This document shows positions 1 through 11,850 of a stretch of DNA of 64,000 nt, piece by piece (positions within the stretch are counted from its first letter, which is position 1; each line of letters starts with the position of its first letter). The notes under the pieces were generated by a model. That model searched no databases. It saw only the letters and a program-made list of their open reading frames with translations, and had not been told where the DNA came from. Source of the DNA: Cephalotus follicularis (taxonomy: Eukaryota > Streptophyta > Magnoliopsida > Oxalidales > Cephalotaceae); assembly GCA_001972305.1 (NCBI GenBank), contig BDDD01000717.1, positions 270,701 through 334,700 of the forward strand, in the 5' to 3' direction. Made by a program: the position numbers and the translations under genes.

Positions 1-144
1 CTCGTTTTGGATTGGATTGAATTGAGGAAGACATGCATTTTTCTGCTGTTTTTGCCTACTGATATAAATCCGGTCGACTGCCAAGGCGGGCAGCCGACTG
101 GCAAGCAAGAACAGCCGGCTACTCAATAGGAAACAGTCGACTGG
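1..144 (+). mobile_element. Family A LTR fragment with CAGTCGACTG palindromes, fused to a pol remnant
   Basis: Contains GTCGAC/GCCGAC palindromes like those of the LTR at 368-3086, and a stretch resembling the sequence around 1601-1660 of that LTR. It ends abruptly near base 145, where retroelement pol sequence begins. The left part runs off the window. Orientation is inferred from the weak match. Confidence 0.5.
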
Positions 145-403
145 ATTCATTAGCCCGAGATTGACTTGTGAAGAAAGGCCGACGAGGATTGTGGATCACA
201 CGGAAAAGGTTCTGAGGAACAAGACCATCCCTATGGTCAAAGTGTTGTGGCGTTTTCACGGAGCGGAGGAAGCTACGTGGGAGCGTGAAGAAGAAATGAT
301 CCCCACCTATTCAGAATGTGATGTAAGGGCTAAATTCGAGGACGAATTTTCTTTAAGGAGGGGGGAATGCAATAACCGCAAATTCAATTCGTGTACATTG
401 TAA
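145..403 (+). pseudogene. Gyp1: C-terminal tail of Ty3/gypsy (Tekay-type) pol
   Basis: The frame encodes the end of a Del/Tekay polyprotein, with the chromodomain-like signature VKVLWRFHG..EATWERE. It closely matches the tail of Gyp4 pol near 45440-45600. Only this last part remains: the upstream pol is replaced by an LTR fragment at about base 145, and the join reads palindrome-then-GGATTCAT. Small indels after the signature shift the frame, so the normal stop is missed and the frame reads through the polypurine tract into the LTR. No function is expected from this remnant. Confidence 0.85.
353..367 (+). other. Polypurine tract of Gyp1
   Basis: A run of A and G ending in GGGGGGAA sits directly before the TG that opens the LTR at 368. 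This is where plus-strand DNA synthesis is primed in LTR retroelements. Confidence 0.8.
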
Positions 404-537
404 TATTGATTACTAAAATGTGCACTCATTTGAATTTAATGTCCAATTATTATAAATTGTGATCGGTAATTTCTTGGGACGAATGGAGATACAATTTGGA
501 GAAAATCAAACTTAAGAAACCCTAAAACAACCATTGA

Positions 538-666
538 CAGTCGACTGCCACAGGGAGGAAGTCGACTGCCTGGTTTATGAAGGGGCAGCCGACTGTCACA
601 GGGGAGAAGTCGACTGCCTGATGCGTGTTGTGGACAGTCGACTGGCCAATACCTCCAGTCGACTGG
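538..666 (+). repeat. Palindrome array 1 of Gyp1 LTR
   Basis: Six copies of CAGTCGACTG or one-base variants (AAGTCGACTG, CAGCCGACTG). Distances between successive cores are 21, 27, 21, 28 and 21 bp. It lies about 220-350 bp upstream of a TATA-like motif at 888-895. Confidence 0.85.
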
Positions 667-887
667 ATCGGTATAGAACAGGTGTATGTGCATGCATGTT
701 AGACTGAATCAATAGGGCATTGCATGAAGGGGCAGGTGTCATGCGTGTCAGGGACTGCCAGAGCATGCAAGATAGAATGCTTGCATGTTCTCTGCAACCT
801 GCAAAACAAAATAGAAAAGAGAGAAAGGTGAGAAAAGAGATGCAGTGATGAGAGAGGCTAAGTAAATGAACTCTGGCGAATTCAAGG

Positions 888-895
888 CTTATATC
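888..895 (+). promoter_or_regulatory. Putative TATA box of Gyp1 LTR
   Basis: CTTATATC occurs at the same relative place as CTTATATA in the Gyp4 LTR (minus strand, 44824-44832) and TTATATC at 52851 in the solo family A LTR. Conserved position is the main support; no transcript evidence is available. Confidence 0.45.
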
Positions 896-1671
896 AACTG
901 TTGAGTTGTGAGATGAGTGTTAGAAACACTGAATATTGAGGAGAGTTGCTGGATATTATTGAGAGCTTGCATTGGAAGGATTTTGGAGAACTCAAAGAAG
1001 GAACCTTGAAGCTTTGGTCTCTTGGTAAGTTCTCAATCCGAATTCTCTGTTGTTATGATATGATAATGTAACTAGGAGAATGTTGAATACCTTCTGTTAA
1101 CATAATTAAATATAACAGATTCTAGAATTGAAATGGAAATTGTAAATGGATCAAGTGAAAATGATGACTATAACCTATAGATTGGATTATAATTGATGTT
1201 AAGGTCAGGATATGCTTACTGGTTTCCTAAATGTAAATACGCATCTTCTGTCAACACACTTAAGATCAATGAATCCGAGTTTGAATAATAGTTGACATAG
1301 AGTTCAAAGGAAGTTGTAAAATGGGAGTTTAGGACTTGATGGATTGGTAATAAACTACTGTTGAAGTAGTAATCGTATCTGATAATTAGAAACCTACTGG
1401 TACTGATGCATGTGTCTGTAAACATGCATGCATAGATTGAACTTGCTGCAATTGAAGGATTGTTGGTGAAAAGGCTTTGGAACACAAAGAGAAAGATCAA
1501 TTACAATTGATCTTGGGATAGCGATTTAAGGTAGGGGTAATGATATGTTATGGAAGATATAGTATGCATATCGTGTATGTCTATTTTCTGCATGTTTACA
1601 TGTGTGGCAATTGATTGGAAATTGAACTTGGATTGCTTGACCTGCTACTACCTGCATTTTCTGAGCAGAAG

Positions 1672-1784
1672 CAGTCGACTGTTCTTCATGGCAGTCGACT
1701 TCTCAACCTATCCAGTCGACTGCCAAGGCAAAGCAGTCGACTACTTAACCAAGGCAGTCGGCTATTCTCTAAGGCAGCCGACTG
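1672..1784 (+). repeat. Palindrome array 2 of Gyp1 LTR
   Basis: Six GTCGAC-type cores with CAG/CTG flanks, spaced 20, 21, 21, 21 and 20 bp. The bases between cores vary, so this is not a simple tandem repeat. It lies downstream of the presumed start of transcription, unlike array 1. Confidence 0.85.
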
Positions 1785-3086
1785 TTCTGGGCAGATTACT
1801 GATATAAGTCCTGTTAAGGCCTCAATTTGGAATGTAATTAACTTGACATTCATATGGATGATTGGAACAGTCTATACTGGCCTCATATTCAATTACATTT
1901 CAAGATTTAAACAATATACGCAATTCTTGTGAAAGTTGCATATGAATGACTATGAAATGCTATTGCCTTGTAATTCCTTGAATTACTACTGCTTTCGATT
2001 ATTGTTACTGTATATGCTACCTCATATTAGTATATACGGTTTTTGGTGATATTAACACCATTACCACTGATGTTTCAAGATTGAAACCAACTATGGGCTA
2101 TGTACCCAAAATTATGATATTAACTATCATTTCAAATGAAAGACTAATGCTAAATGAACTACTGATTTTCCTCCTACATGAGAGGTACCTACTGTTTTGT
2201 TTCCTCATCTGGAAACCACTACTGAATTGATGTCGTTTTCCTCACATGAGACGCACGATAAATAGATTGTTATATGTTTCTAAAGAAACAACCCTTATAT
2301 TGCACATTAGTGATATATGTAATATTACTATTGAAATGCTTGAATTGTTTGTCTATGTTTATTGCCGTAGTCGAGTGATGGAGGATATCACGGACTACGG
2401 AAGTGATCCTGGGTGCCAGGAGTTGGCCAGAGTATCACCCAAATGTCTGCCTTGCAGAACTTACTGTTAAACTACCCGCCAACGCCGGTAGTAAATGTTA
2501 CCTGTTCTGTCAACCTCGATGCATAGGGTGATAGTTAGGTGGTGCGCAGTTGGTGCTAGGAGTTAGCGAAATGTGACACCCAAACCACTGTATGAATTGA
2601 TTGTACCATTGTTCGGTATGCTTGCATTGTAATGTCCATGGCCACTTGGCATGGTTGCTTATTATTGGAATACTAAATGTTGTTTTCATATAAACTGTCA
2701 TATATATTGCATCCATATATTCCTTAGCATGCATTATCTTCCTACTTAGCCAAGTGAGGACAACGGCTAACCCCTACAATTACAGATTGAGCAAGGACGT
2801 TCGGAGCTTGCTGTTGAAGCTTTGGGGTTATGTTGTTGTATTGAATGTAATGAACGGATCATACCTCGTTTATGTTGTATTTCCTTGTGTTTAAGGATAA
2901 TATTTGACTTATACCCGCACGTAGTATGGGATGCGTGTGGATGACTTGTATTTATATTCCAGCTTATTGACTGCTTCCGCATATTATTTATGAACTGTTG
3001 AATGAAATGCTGGAGTATTATGTTTAATTCTGATATCACCATATATGCTTGTCTTAATGGTATGGAATGAGTAACGGGGTGTGACA

Positions 3087-4470
3087 ATTCATGTGCAACA
3101 ATCACAATGAGTGCATACTTGTTTAGTTTCTGAAATGTAATTGTATATAAGGCCAGGATTGATTGTTCTAATCATCCATATGGAGGCCAAGTTAATTACA
3201 TTTAAACTGAGGCCTAAACAGAACCTATATCAGAATTGTAACCCAGGACAGTCGGTTGTTCTCAAGAACAGTCGGCTGTTTTGATTAAGTAGTCGACTGT
3301 TTTCTCTTAACAGTCGACTGGATAGATTGAGTAGTCGACTGCCATGAAGAACAGTAGACTGCTTTGCCAAGAAAATGCAGGTAGTAGCAGGTTGTATATT
3401 TCAATGCGTAATACAAAACCAATAAGTGCATGCAATCAAGCAGAAAATAACCATACATGATATGCATACTCATATCTTCCAAAATATGTCATTACCCCTA
3501 CCTTAAACGCTATCCCGAGATCAATTGGGATTGATCTCTCTCTTTGAGTTTCCAAGGCTCTTTCACCAACTTAGCCCTCCAATCTCAGTAGAAATGATCT
3601 GTATAATGCATGTTTGAAGGTTCAGTCATTTAGTTAGCGAGTTTAACTAATTATCCAGCTACAATTGTTGTTCTAACAGTAGCTTATCAAGAGTTCATTA
3701 AGTCTCTCTTTCCCATTATTAAACAACTTCTCTCCACTATTCAATTCTACTTCTAGTAATTACCACGCTTTCATGTTACAGAAGGTAGGTATAGAGGTGA
3801 TTAGAACACATATACTTATTAACAACCATAACAACGTTAAGGGATTCGGATTAGTGACTTACCAGGAGAATCAAAGTTGCCCAAGTCTATTTGAACTCTC
3901 CAATCCTCAATGCAAGCTTTCACAATTCTTCAGCAATTCTCCTCTTCTCTCAGTGCTTTCTAACACTCACACTCTAATCTAACAGTTGATATAAAGGCTT
4001 AGGAGCCTTAGAATTCGCCAGATTCCCATTAACCCAGCCTTCTTTTTTCTCTCTCTCACATGTTCACTCCTCTCTCATTCTTTCTATCTTTTTCTCACTA
4101 CTCTGCTGTGATTGCAGGTTGCAGGTCTGTAAAGTACATGCAAGGCACTTCTTTTGCATGTGATGGCAGCTGCAGGCTTCGCATAACACCTGTCCATCAT
4201 GCCTTGCCTCTGCCCTGTCTCATATGCATGCACACCATTCCAGTCGACTGTCTTTAACAGGCAGTCGACTGTCACCCCATGCATCAGGCAGTCGACTGTT
4301 ACCCTGTGACAGTCGGCTGTCGATGGCTGCTTTTGGTTATTTTAGGTCCATTTGCTCAATTAAATTAACAACCACAATCCGTATAATAATTGGACAATTA
4401 ATCTCAATTAAAATGTATATTTTATTTAAAATTGGAGCAATATACATTAATTGAAATTGCGATTATTACA
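3087..4470 (-). mobile_element. Family A LTR, truncated, minus strand
   Basis: Reads TGTAATAATCGCAATTTC from 4470 leftwards and aligns with 368-1920 of the Gyp1 LTR in reverse orientation, including a match at 3093-3130. It stops where the Gyp1 LTR ends, as expected if Gyp1 inserted here. Palindrome arrays lie at 4241-4319 (spacing 21, 26, 21) and 3249-3361, the same offsets as in Gyp1. There is no polypurine tract or pol at its upstream side, only another LTR fragment. Confidence 0.8.
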
Positions 4471-5883
4471 TAAACAACATCTAATATAAACAATTTATCT
4501 CTTAACAGTCGACTTTCCCTAAGAATAGTCGGGTGTTTACATTGAGCAATCGACTGTTTGTCCTTAACAGTTGGCTGTTTACATTGAGCAGTCGACTGTT
4601 TATCCTTAACAGTCGGCTGTTTACATTAAGCAGTAGACTGTTAGGCTCAACAGTGGACTGTTTTGCCTAGAAAAACGACAGGCAGTAGTTTAACAGAATA
4701 GATTATGCATGTTCACATTCTAATTCCAACCAATTAATAGCATGCAATCATATAGCAAATATCCATACATGATATACATACTATATCTTCAAGAACATGT
4801 CAATACCCCTACCTCAATCGCTATCCCATAATCAAATTGGATTGATTCTTCTCTTTGTGTTCCAACTTCAACTCAACACCAACAATCCAAAAATTTAATG
4901 CTATAGGTGCATGTTGACAGGCATAAAGAATGGAAATCAGTAACTATATATGGTTGACTAACTACCATACCAGTACTTGAATCAAACCAACAATTTACCA
5001 GAGAGATCCTAAGCCGTAACTCACTTTGAATTCCAAGACTCTTATACCAGCTCAACTCCAATTCTAGCACTCCAGCAATTAAACTATGTGTGCATCTTAA
5101 CAGGAGATATACGTAGTATACAATCAGTACATATATACCTATTGAACGATTATAACACATTTGTAATCATAACAGAAGCTTACCTCTCAATTTCAAGCTT
5201 CTAACACACATGGAACACTTTGGCTCCATTATGCAAAGTCTAGAATCACCAGCAAGATTCTCCTCTTTACTCAGTGTTCTAACACTCAAATCAAGCTCTC
5301 AACAGCTGATATAGAAGGTTTAAATGCTTAGGAATTAGTCAAATTCCATTAACTTCAATCCCAACATTTTCCTTTCTCTCTCTCACATGCACATTTCCTT
5401 TCTCATTCCAATTTCTGTTTTGCAGGTTGCAGGTCTGCAGATGGGATAGTGCACATGCAAGACACCACTCTTGCATGTTACACAGCTGGTGGCATGCATC
5501 AGTCCTGCATGACACATCCAGGACACTTGCCATCAACTGCCACTGTCCTGTTTCACACGCCATGCACAAACACCTATCTGAGCTAGACCAGTCGACTGTC
5601 TTTAACCGGCAGTCGACTATCCACTTATGGCAGACTAGTCGATTGTTACCCTGTGACAGTCGACTGTCCTTCCATAACCAACCAGTCGACTATTACCCTG
5701 TGATAGTCGGCTGTTAGGCGCTGATTCTGGTTCCTTAAGTTTATTTAAGGACCCCTCGATTTAATTCAATTCTAAACCAACCACGTACACATTATTCAAG
5801 TAATTGGACACTAAACCACAATATAATGTATATTTTATTCAACATTGTACAATATACATTAATTAAAAATTACGGGTATTACA
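4471..5883 (-). mobile_element. Family A LTR fragment, minus strand
   Basis: Begins TGTAATACCCGTAATT at 5883 on the minus strand and matches the upstream half of the neighbouring family A LTRs. Arrays lie at 5589-5713 and 4506-4660. It is cut on its downstream side by the LTR at 3087-4470 and abuts a copia LTR at 5884. Confidence 0.8.
4506..4660 (-). repeat. Regular 21-bp palindrome array
   Basis: Eight cores (GTCGAC and decayed forms such as GTTGGC and GTAGAC) at spacings 20, 21, 21, 21, 21, 21 and 20 bp. Spacers alternate between two types, a TTTACATTGAG-like one and a TTTGTCCTTAA-like one. This suggests growth by duplication of a 42-bp pair. Confidence 0.85.
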
Positions 5884-6319
5884 TCCAACATCTCTGGTTT
5901 TAACCGCTGATGTAGTGTTTTTAACTGATGACGCCTTGGATCAAAGCGCTGACGCATTCTTCTAAGCATCGCCGTTTTGTGCAACTTAATTGACTTCAAA
6001 CTTCTCTGGTTTTAACCGCTAATATGGGGTGCTTAACTACTGACGCCTTAGCTATAAGCACTGCGCTTTCTTCAGAGAGTCGACGGTTTGGGCAATTTCT
6101 CCTTTGGTCCAAATGCTTCAACTGCTGACGATTTACACTTGGCCGTCGAAGGTCTCACAAAGCGCTGATGATTTCATTGTGACCGTCGATGCTTAGACCT
6201 GTATCTGTAATTTTCTATTTTGACTGTCGCAACTTTTTATCTTAACTTGCACAAAAAGAAACTTTGTTAAATACAAATATGTTATCATCAAAACCCGGAT
6301 TGAGACATAAATGTCAACA
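5884..6319 (-). mobile_element. Cop1 3' LTR, truncated (copia, Sirevirus type)
   Basis: The minus strand begins TGTTGACATTTATGTC right after a polypurine tract. It is nearly the same as the first part of the LTR at 30137-31431 and is cut at 5884 by a gypsy LTR. It contains GCGTCGACGC-type motifs (5905-6200, many decayed). Confidence 0.9.
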
Positions 6320-6333
6320 ATCTCCCCCATTTT
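6320..6333 (-). other. Polypurine tract of Cop1
   Basis: The minus strand reads AAAATGGGGGAGAT directly before the TGTTGACA LTR start. Further G-rich tracts occur at 6430-6437, 6449-6458 and 6527-6538. Several polypurine tracts before the 3' LTR are known from Sireviruses. Confidence 0.85.
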
Positions 6334-6803
6334 GATGATGACAAAATTTGCTACATTTTTAATAAAAAATTATACAAGTTAAAAGAATATAACAATTATG
6401 CATAAGTTCAAGAAACATATAACTCATAACTCCCCCTAAATTCATTAACTCCCCCTTAGTATGACAAGAGTTATTAACTTGTTATTCTTCCTATATTTTC
6501 TCTCTATCAATCTCCCTATATTTTCTCCCCCTTTTTGTTATCATTTCAAAAAGGATTAAACATAATATGAAATCAAATTCAAACTTAATAAAAACATCAA
6601 ACATCCAAAATATTCATTCATCCAAGTCATTAACATTCAATTCATAACATAATACTATTCAACTCATAATATTAAATCATTCAATCAAAACATCAAACTT
6701 ACAATATTCAAATCGATTACAAAATAACAATTGTTGTCAATATATAAAAACTCATATCAAAATTAAACTTCATAAACATATTAGAAACTATTTATCAAAA
6801 GCT
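6334..6803 (-). other. Cop1 3' non-coding region
   Basis: AT-rich, no coding potential. It holds the additional G-rich tracts and is almost identical to 31446-31900 downstream of Cop2 ORF3. Confidence 0.7.
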
Positions 6804-7906
6804 TCAAACAAAATGAACAGAGATGCAAGATGAAACATGAGATGCATGAGCTCCGTCGTCCATAGGATCATCCATGACGCTCTCCAAATCATCGGTAGCT
6901 CCATCATCTCGTTGATTGGTATCGTCGTCTCGACTCGAGGATGAAACGATAAGACTTTCGTTGCCAACCGTCTCTTTCCCGGAAAGCCTTCTCGCAATCC
7001 TCTTTTGCCTTCTCTTGAGTGTTTGAACCTCAACCTTTATTTCCTTGATAGCTTCCATGAGCTCTTCGAATTGATTTCTCGGCAGGTTGACATTCGATGC
7101 CGGATCGACTTGTGGCTCGTTTGCTGCTTCTCCTTGAGCCTCTTCACCCATTTCTTCACCTTAATCTTCAATTACCCTATTTGAATTCAGTTCTCTAGGG
7201 ATCCATGTCCTGAGCCTCTTATGCTTCTTAAACCCCATTCTACATAGGGTCCCTTTTCCTAGCTTATCCGCACTTTGGAGTGAACATTGCAACTCTCCAC
7301 TTAAATCAACTCCAAAATGCATGAGGATTTTTGGGATGATATTACTATATGGAAGACATATGTTTTCCCTAGAGTGCATAGCTTGCATGTGGTGGATTAT
7401 AAGACTTAGCACATTAATCTCTCCAAATAGCATTCTCACACACTCTTTTTTTTTGTTAAATTCTTTATTGATAATCCAATTTGTTTTGTTCCAACCCCTA
7501 GCACCTTCATATGGGATATCTAAGATAGTGGCTAGGGTTGGGAAGTTAAAACCTATCTCTGTATATTTAACTTTTGTGCATAATTCTACCCTTGAATTAT
7601 GTAGAATATTAATGTAAAATTCTTTCATAAGCTCATGATAATATGGCAGATTAATTTGAAACAAAGGGGCTAAACCTTGAGCTTCTAACCATCCAACAAT
7701 AGGGAACCCTCATTGCTACAAAAATCAAAGTCCAGAATCTTACTCACGAGTATCTTGTGTTTGAAATAAGCTTTTGGGTATCTAATGACCTGAGGGTTCT
7801 CCTCTGGTGATGGTGGGTCAGTAGTACCCCTCTTTTTCTTGTTGCCAAGGTGCTTCGTTTTTGTTCTTGATCCTTGCCCAGCCTCAGTGTTCTTAGTTCT
7901 CAGCAT
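6804..7906 (-). pseudogene. Cop1 ORF3: env-like / plant transposon domain protein, broken
   Basis: This is the third ORF between RNase H and the 3' LTR, the place of the env-like gene in Sireviruses. Fragments in order: start near 7906 with a basic N-terminus; 7664-7161 with a block (YHELMKEFYINIL ... LDIPYEGARGW) resembling the so-called putative plant transposon protein domain; 7151-6804 with a coiled coil (EELMEAIKEIKVEVQTLKRR) and an acidic tail. I see no clear signal peptide or transmembrane segment, so the envelope role is by position only. Stops and frameshifts break it. Compared with the Cop2 copy it lacks about 55-57 residues in the middle, near 7425. Function unknown. Confidence 0.7.
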
Positions 7907-8036
7907 ATTTGGTGATTTGGTGTGGTTTAGAAACGATTTTTGGAAGAAAATCGCAATGAAATCCCCAGAGCAGTGATTTTTGTAGCTAGGGATTTAAGTT
8001 TATGTGTTGAAAGTGATTGACAGATGAGGGATTCTG

Positions 8037-8043
8037 TTTTATA
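8037..8043 (-). promoter_or_regulatory. Putative internal TATA box upstream of Cop1 ORF3
   Basis: The minus strand reads GATATAAAACAG, about 130 bp before the ORF3 start at 7906 and directly downstream of a palindrome array. The same array-then-TATA order is seen in LTR promoters of this window. Confidence 0.5.
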
Positions 8044-8052
8044 TCTCAACTA

Positions 8053-8233
8053 AAGCGTTGACACTTTCAGTTAAAGCGTTGTCGCTTTGTTGAATTTTAA
8101 ATTTTGAGCCCTAACTTCAGTGTCAAGCACTGACTCTTTTAATTCAAGCGTTGGCGCTTTGCACATCTTGCAAATTTCTAATTCTAAGCACAGTGTTAAG
8201 CGTTGAAGCTTACATTCTGGGCGTCGGCACTTT
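8053..8233 (-). repeat. Internal palindrome array between RNase H and ORF3
   Basis: Imperfect GCGTTGAC/GCGTCGGC-type motifs with AAG...CTT flanks occur in three pairs. Within each pair the centres are 21 bp apart (8053-8089, 8126-8161, 8200-8233). The motif class matches the Cop1 LTR array, but the site is inside the element. Confidence 0.7.
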
Positions 8234-8344
8234 GTTCTGTTTTTCTGCCGATATATCGATAACGCAAATGAATGAATGCACATGATGCAACAATTGACAT
8301 ACAGGCATATCAAGCAAAAACATACAAGCATAAAATCATATTAA

Positions 8345-9783
8345 TCACTCAATTTCACATAGACCTAGTTCAAACCTGAATTTTGAGAATGTTTGTTCAT
8401 CTAAAGGTTTTGTGAAAATGTCCGCGACTTGTTCTTGAGTAGATACAAACACAAGTTCAATGTCACCTTTTTCTATGTGATCTTTAATGAAGTGATATCT
8501 AATGTCAATATGTTTGGTTCTAGAGTGATGTACAAGATTTTTGCCTAAACAAATTGCACTAGTGTTGTCACACCTAATTGACACTTTTTCAAATTTAAAG
8601 CCATAATCAATAAGTTGTTGTTTCATCCACTTTATTTGTGTGCAACAACTTCCGGCAACAATATACTCAGTTTCGGTAGTAGAGAGTGCTACCGAATTTT
8701 GTTTCTTGCTACACCAAGAAATAAGCATATTACCTAAAATTTGGCTTGTGCCATAAGTACTTTTTCTGTCTACTTTGTAACCTCCGAAATCGGCGTCGGA
8801 GCATGTGTGTAAGTCAAATGATGAATTCCTAGGGTACCAAAGAGCTAAGAAGGGTGTATAAGCTAGATATTTGAAAATTATTTTTATAGCAAGCAAGTGG
8901 GATTCCTTAAGGGAAGCCTGAATTCTAGCACATAAGAGTACGCTAAACAAAATATCTGGCCTACTAGCCATTAAATAAAGCAACGAACCAATCATACTTC
9001 TATAAAGTTTCTGGTCAATAGGTTTACCTTGCTCGTCTTTATATGACTTAGTAGTTGTGCTCATCGGAGTCTTACTCTTTTTGGCGCTTTCCAATCCAAA
9101 CCTTTTAAGTATGTCTTTGACGTACTTGGATTGGTTGACGAAGATCCCATCCTTTATTTGCTTAACTTAAAGTCCTAGGAAGTAGTTGAGCTCTCCCATC
9201 ATGTTCATTTCAAATTCATCCTGTATAATCTTAGCAAAACACTTGCACAAATTTTCATTAGTAGATCCGAAAATGATATCGTCAACGTAAATTTGCACAA
9301 TTAGTATATCTTGATTTAGGGATTTAGTAAAAATGTTATATCAATAGTACCTAGTTTAAATCCACTTTCAAGTAGATATCCACTTAATTTTTCATACCAA
9401 GCTCTAGGAGCTTGTTTCAAACCATATAAAGCTTTAGAAAGTTTAAAGACGTGATTTTGAAAATGTGGATCTATAAAACTGAGAGGTTGTTCTGCATACA
9501 CTTCCTCCTTTACTAAGCCATTTAAGAAAGCACTTTCAACGTCCATTTGATAAAGAGTGAAATCCTTAAAGGATGCATACGCAAGTAACATGCGTATTGA
9601 TTCTAGCCTAGCTATGGGGGAATATGATTCATCAAAGTCAATTCCCTCTTATGGGGAATATCCCTTAGCGACTAATCTAGCTTTATTTCTAATCACTATT
9701 CCTTGATCATCAACTTTATTGTGAAATACCCATTTAGTTCCAATTATGTTTTTGTCATTAGGCCTAGGTACTAGGTTCCATAC
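8345..9783 (-). pseudogene. Cop1 reverse transcriptase and RNase H
   Basis: Ty1/copia RT. Motif A QMDVESAFLNG is near 9545 and the YVDD catalytic box is at 9278-9289, both with their aspartates. ALYGLKQAPRAWY and the RNase H end follow (SDADFGG, STTETEY, TKHIDIRYHFIKDH, VADIFTKPL). The last 249 codons (9094-8345) are open, but stops lie near 9315, 9170 and 9650, so no full protein can be made. The N-terminal side is cut off by the LTR insertion at 9789 and continues at 16441. Confidence 0.9.
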
Positions 9784-11850
9784 GTTATTGTAACACCCCC
9801 GATTCAGAACCGGGATCATTCCTGATTCGGGATCGGTGTGTCACACAAAACTGAACTAAAACATACCAAAGATCTTAATCTTAATCATCATCAATACGTG
9901 GTGGTTCTAAAAATCTGAATACATGTATCATCATGGAACATAAACTGAATCTGAAACATAATCTAAAAACTTTGCATAAACCAAAATCACAATACTGTTT
10001 AGATAACTGGCCTATACACGACCATAACACTACTAAGAACATAACCGGATCAAACTCCTAGATGATCCTCTGATATAGGGTAACTCTCTCATCACACTTG
10101 CCCATGCTGCCTCTGAAAACCTGCCGCATGGAAACAAAAACGCGACTGAGCAAACCTCAGTACGAATATAGAATCATAAAACAGTTTATGAACAGTTTAT
10201 GAAACAAATCAGTTACAAAACAACATAATTACGAATCAAAACAGATACGAATCAAAACAGAACGGGTTACGAACAAAACATTACAAAACATAACTGTATC
10301 CGAAACAAAGCAGTTTACAAAACGAAATAGTATCCGAAACAGAACAATATCATGCACAATACAATATCTGAAACAAACCCGATACGATACAAAACATTTT
10401 ACGAAACGAAACACTTTACGAAACAGGAAAGAACAATTTACGGAACAAAAGAAAGCAGTTTCTGAACAGTACGAAACAAACAGATTACGGAACAAAACAA
10501 AACAGTAAACGATTAATGATAATTTGAAAGCAGTAAGATTTCAAAAGTTAACTCAAGACATAAATCTTAAACAATATATCAGTTTAAACGTTCTTTGAAG
10601 TCACATATGAATTTTCATAAAAACCAAATCCATAACTTTCAAAACGTATGACAAACTTTTCAAAACATAAGTTCCATACTGAGCCACATAACATATCGCA
10701 TATCGAAACACATATAGCAAGGGAGTAGATAATTCTACATTGCCAAATAGAATTGCAGTGTACGACACTACACGTACAATTCCCATATCATAACATATCC
10801 CAAATCATATAACTAGGATCTATCCATACACCTCTATCACAAATCCTATCCAAGGATATCCCAGAGAGACGCCGTAAACTAATCACACCGTTACGGAAGG
10901 TGTCATGCCCCTGTGTCAGGCCCACAGCATGCCTATGGCACACCCCATAGGTGGGTACAAAAACTCAGTATTTAACCATTTCAAAACTTTGATTTCATCA
11001 AAATCAATTAAAACACATAGAAAGGTTTCCCAAAATATAATCATAAATCGTTCTCAAACGATATAGTTTCACATAACGTATACTTTCATAATCCAAAGGC
11101 AACTCTTTTATTTTCACAATAAAGAGACATTGGCATAGCATTTCGTAAACATAACACAGCTGAATTCATTAAGAAAGAAAAATATTCATTTCCGTAAGAT
11201 ATCAACTGACTTATTTCAAAGCATACGAAATATACTTAAAACATGTTCATAAAACTGAATTTATTTCAAATAATTCGGATGTCCAAAAATGATTTTATTT
11301 CGCTAAAATCGAAGAGAGTAGCAAAGAGCGGAATACTCGTACATCTCATTAAAACAAAACAGATTCAATTCAGATAAAACCGAATGATAACCAAAACGAA
11401 GAATCCGTGTTTTATTCGCAAAATAAAACTGAATTTATACTCTAATAAAATCGATAAGAGTGTATCAAGAAACGAAGACACGTACTTCATTTACTAAACA
11501 AAACCGAATTTATCTCAACAATACCGAAGGAGATATCAAGGAAAGGGAATCCGTGCTTTATTCATAAAAGTAAATTTAACTTTTTACTCTAATAAAAACA
11601 ATAGAAGGGTATCAAGGAATAAAAAATCCGTACTTTATTCTTTAAAGCAAAATAACCCTCATTTTAGTAAAACCAACAAGGGAGGGTGTTGGCCTTTGCC
11701 ACCCCAATTAAATGTTTACCATGAGTTATTTTGATGATTAACAAACATAAACTACTTGTATGCATGATTCTTCAAGTTATAACTTCACATACTCACTTGA
11801 TTCTTTGTCCAAAGTTGTGCCAAGAGTGTTTATGCAGATACAGGCAATTC

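Larger units (their letters stand above)
368..3086 (+). mobile_element. Gyp1 3' LTR (family A, CAGTCGACTG version), 2.72 kb
   Basis: Begins TGCAATAACC after the polypurine tract and ends GGGGTGTGACA. Sequence around 2340-2760 (pieces such as GCCAGGAGTTGGC) is shared with the LTRs of Gyp4 and the solo LTR at 52243-54732, so they form one family. Two palindrome arrays lie at LTR offsets of about 170-298 and 1304-1416. No primer-binding site follows 3086, which agrees with a 3' LTR. The sequence after 3086 is a reversed LTR of the same family, so Gyp1 appears to have inserted into it. Confidence 0.85.

Noticed and set aside
4506..4660. CRISPR-like array of short repeats and spacers
   Set aside because: Plant retrotransposon context, 10-bp dyads and 11-bp spacers, no cas genes; these are LTR motifs.
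6804..7906. Viral envelope glycoprotein
   Set aside because: Position fits an env-like gene, but I see no signal peptide, membrane anchor or cleavage site; kept only as ORF3 of unknown role.
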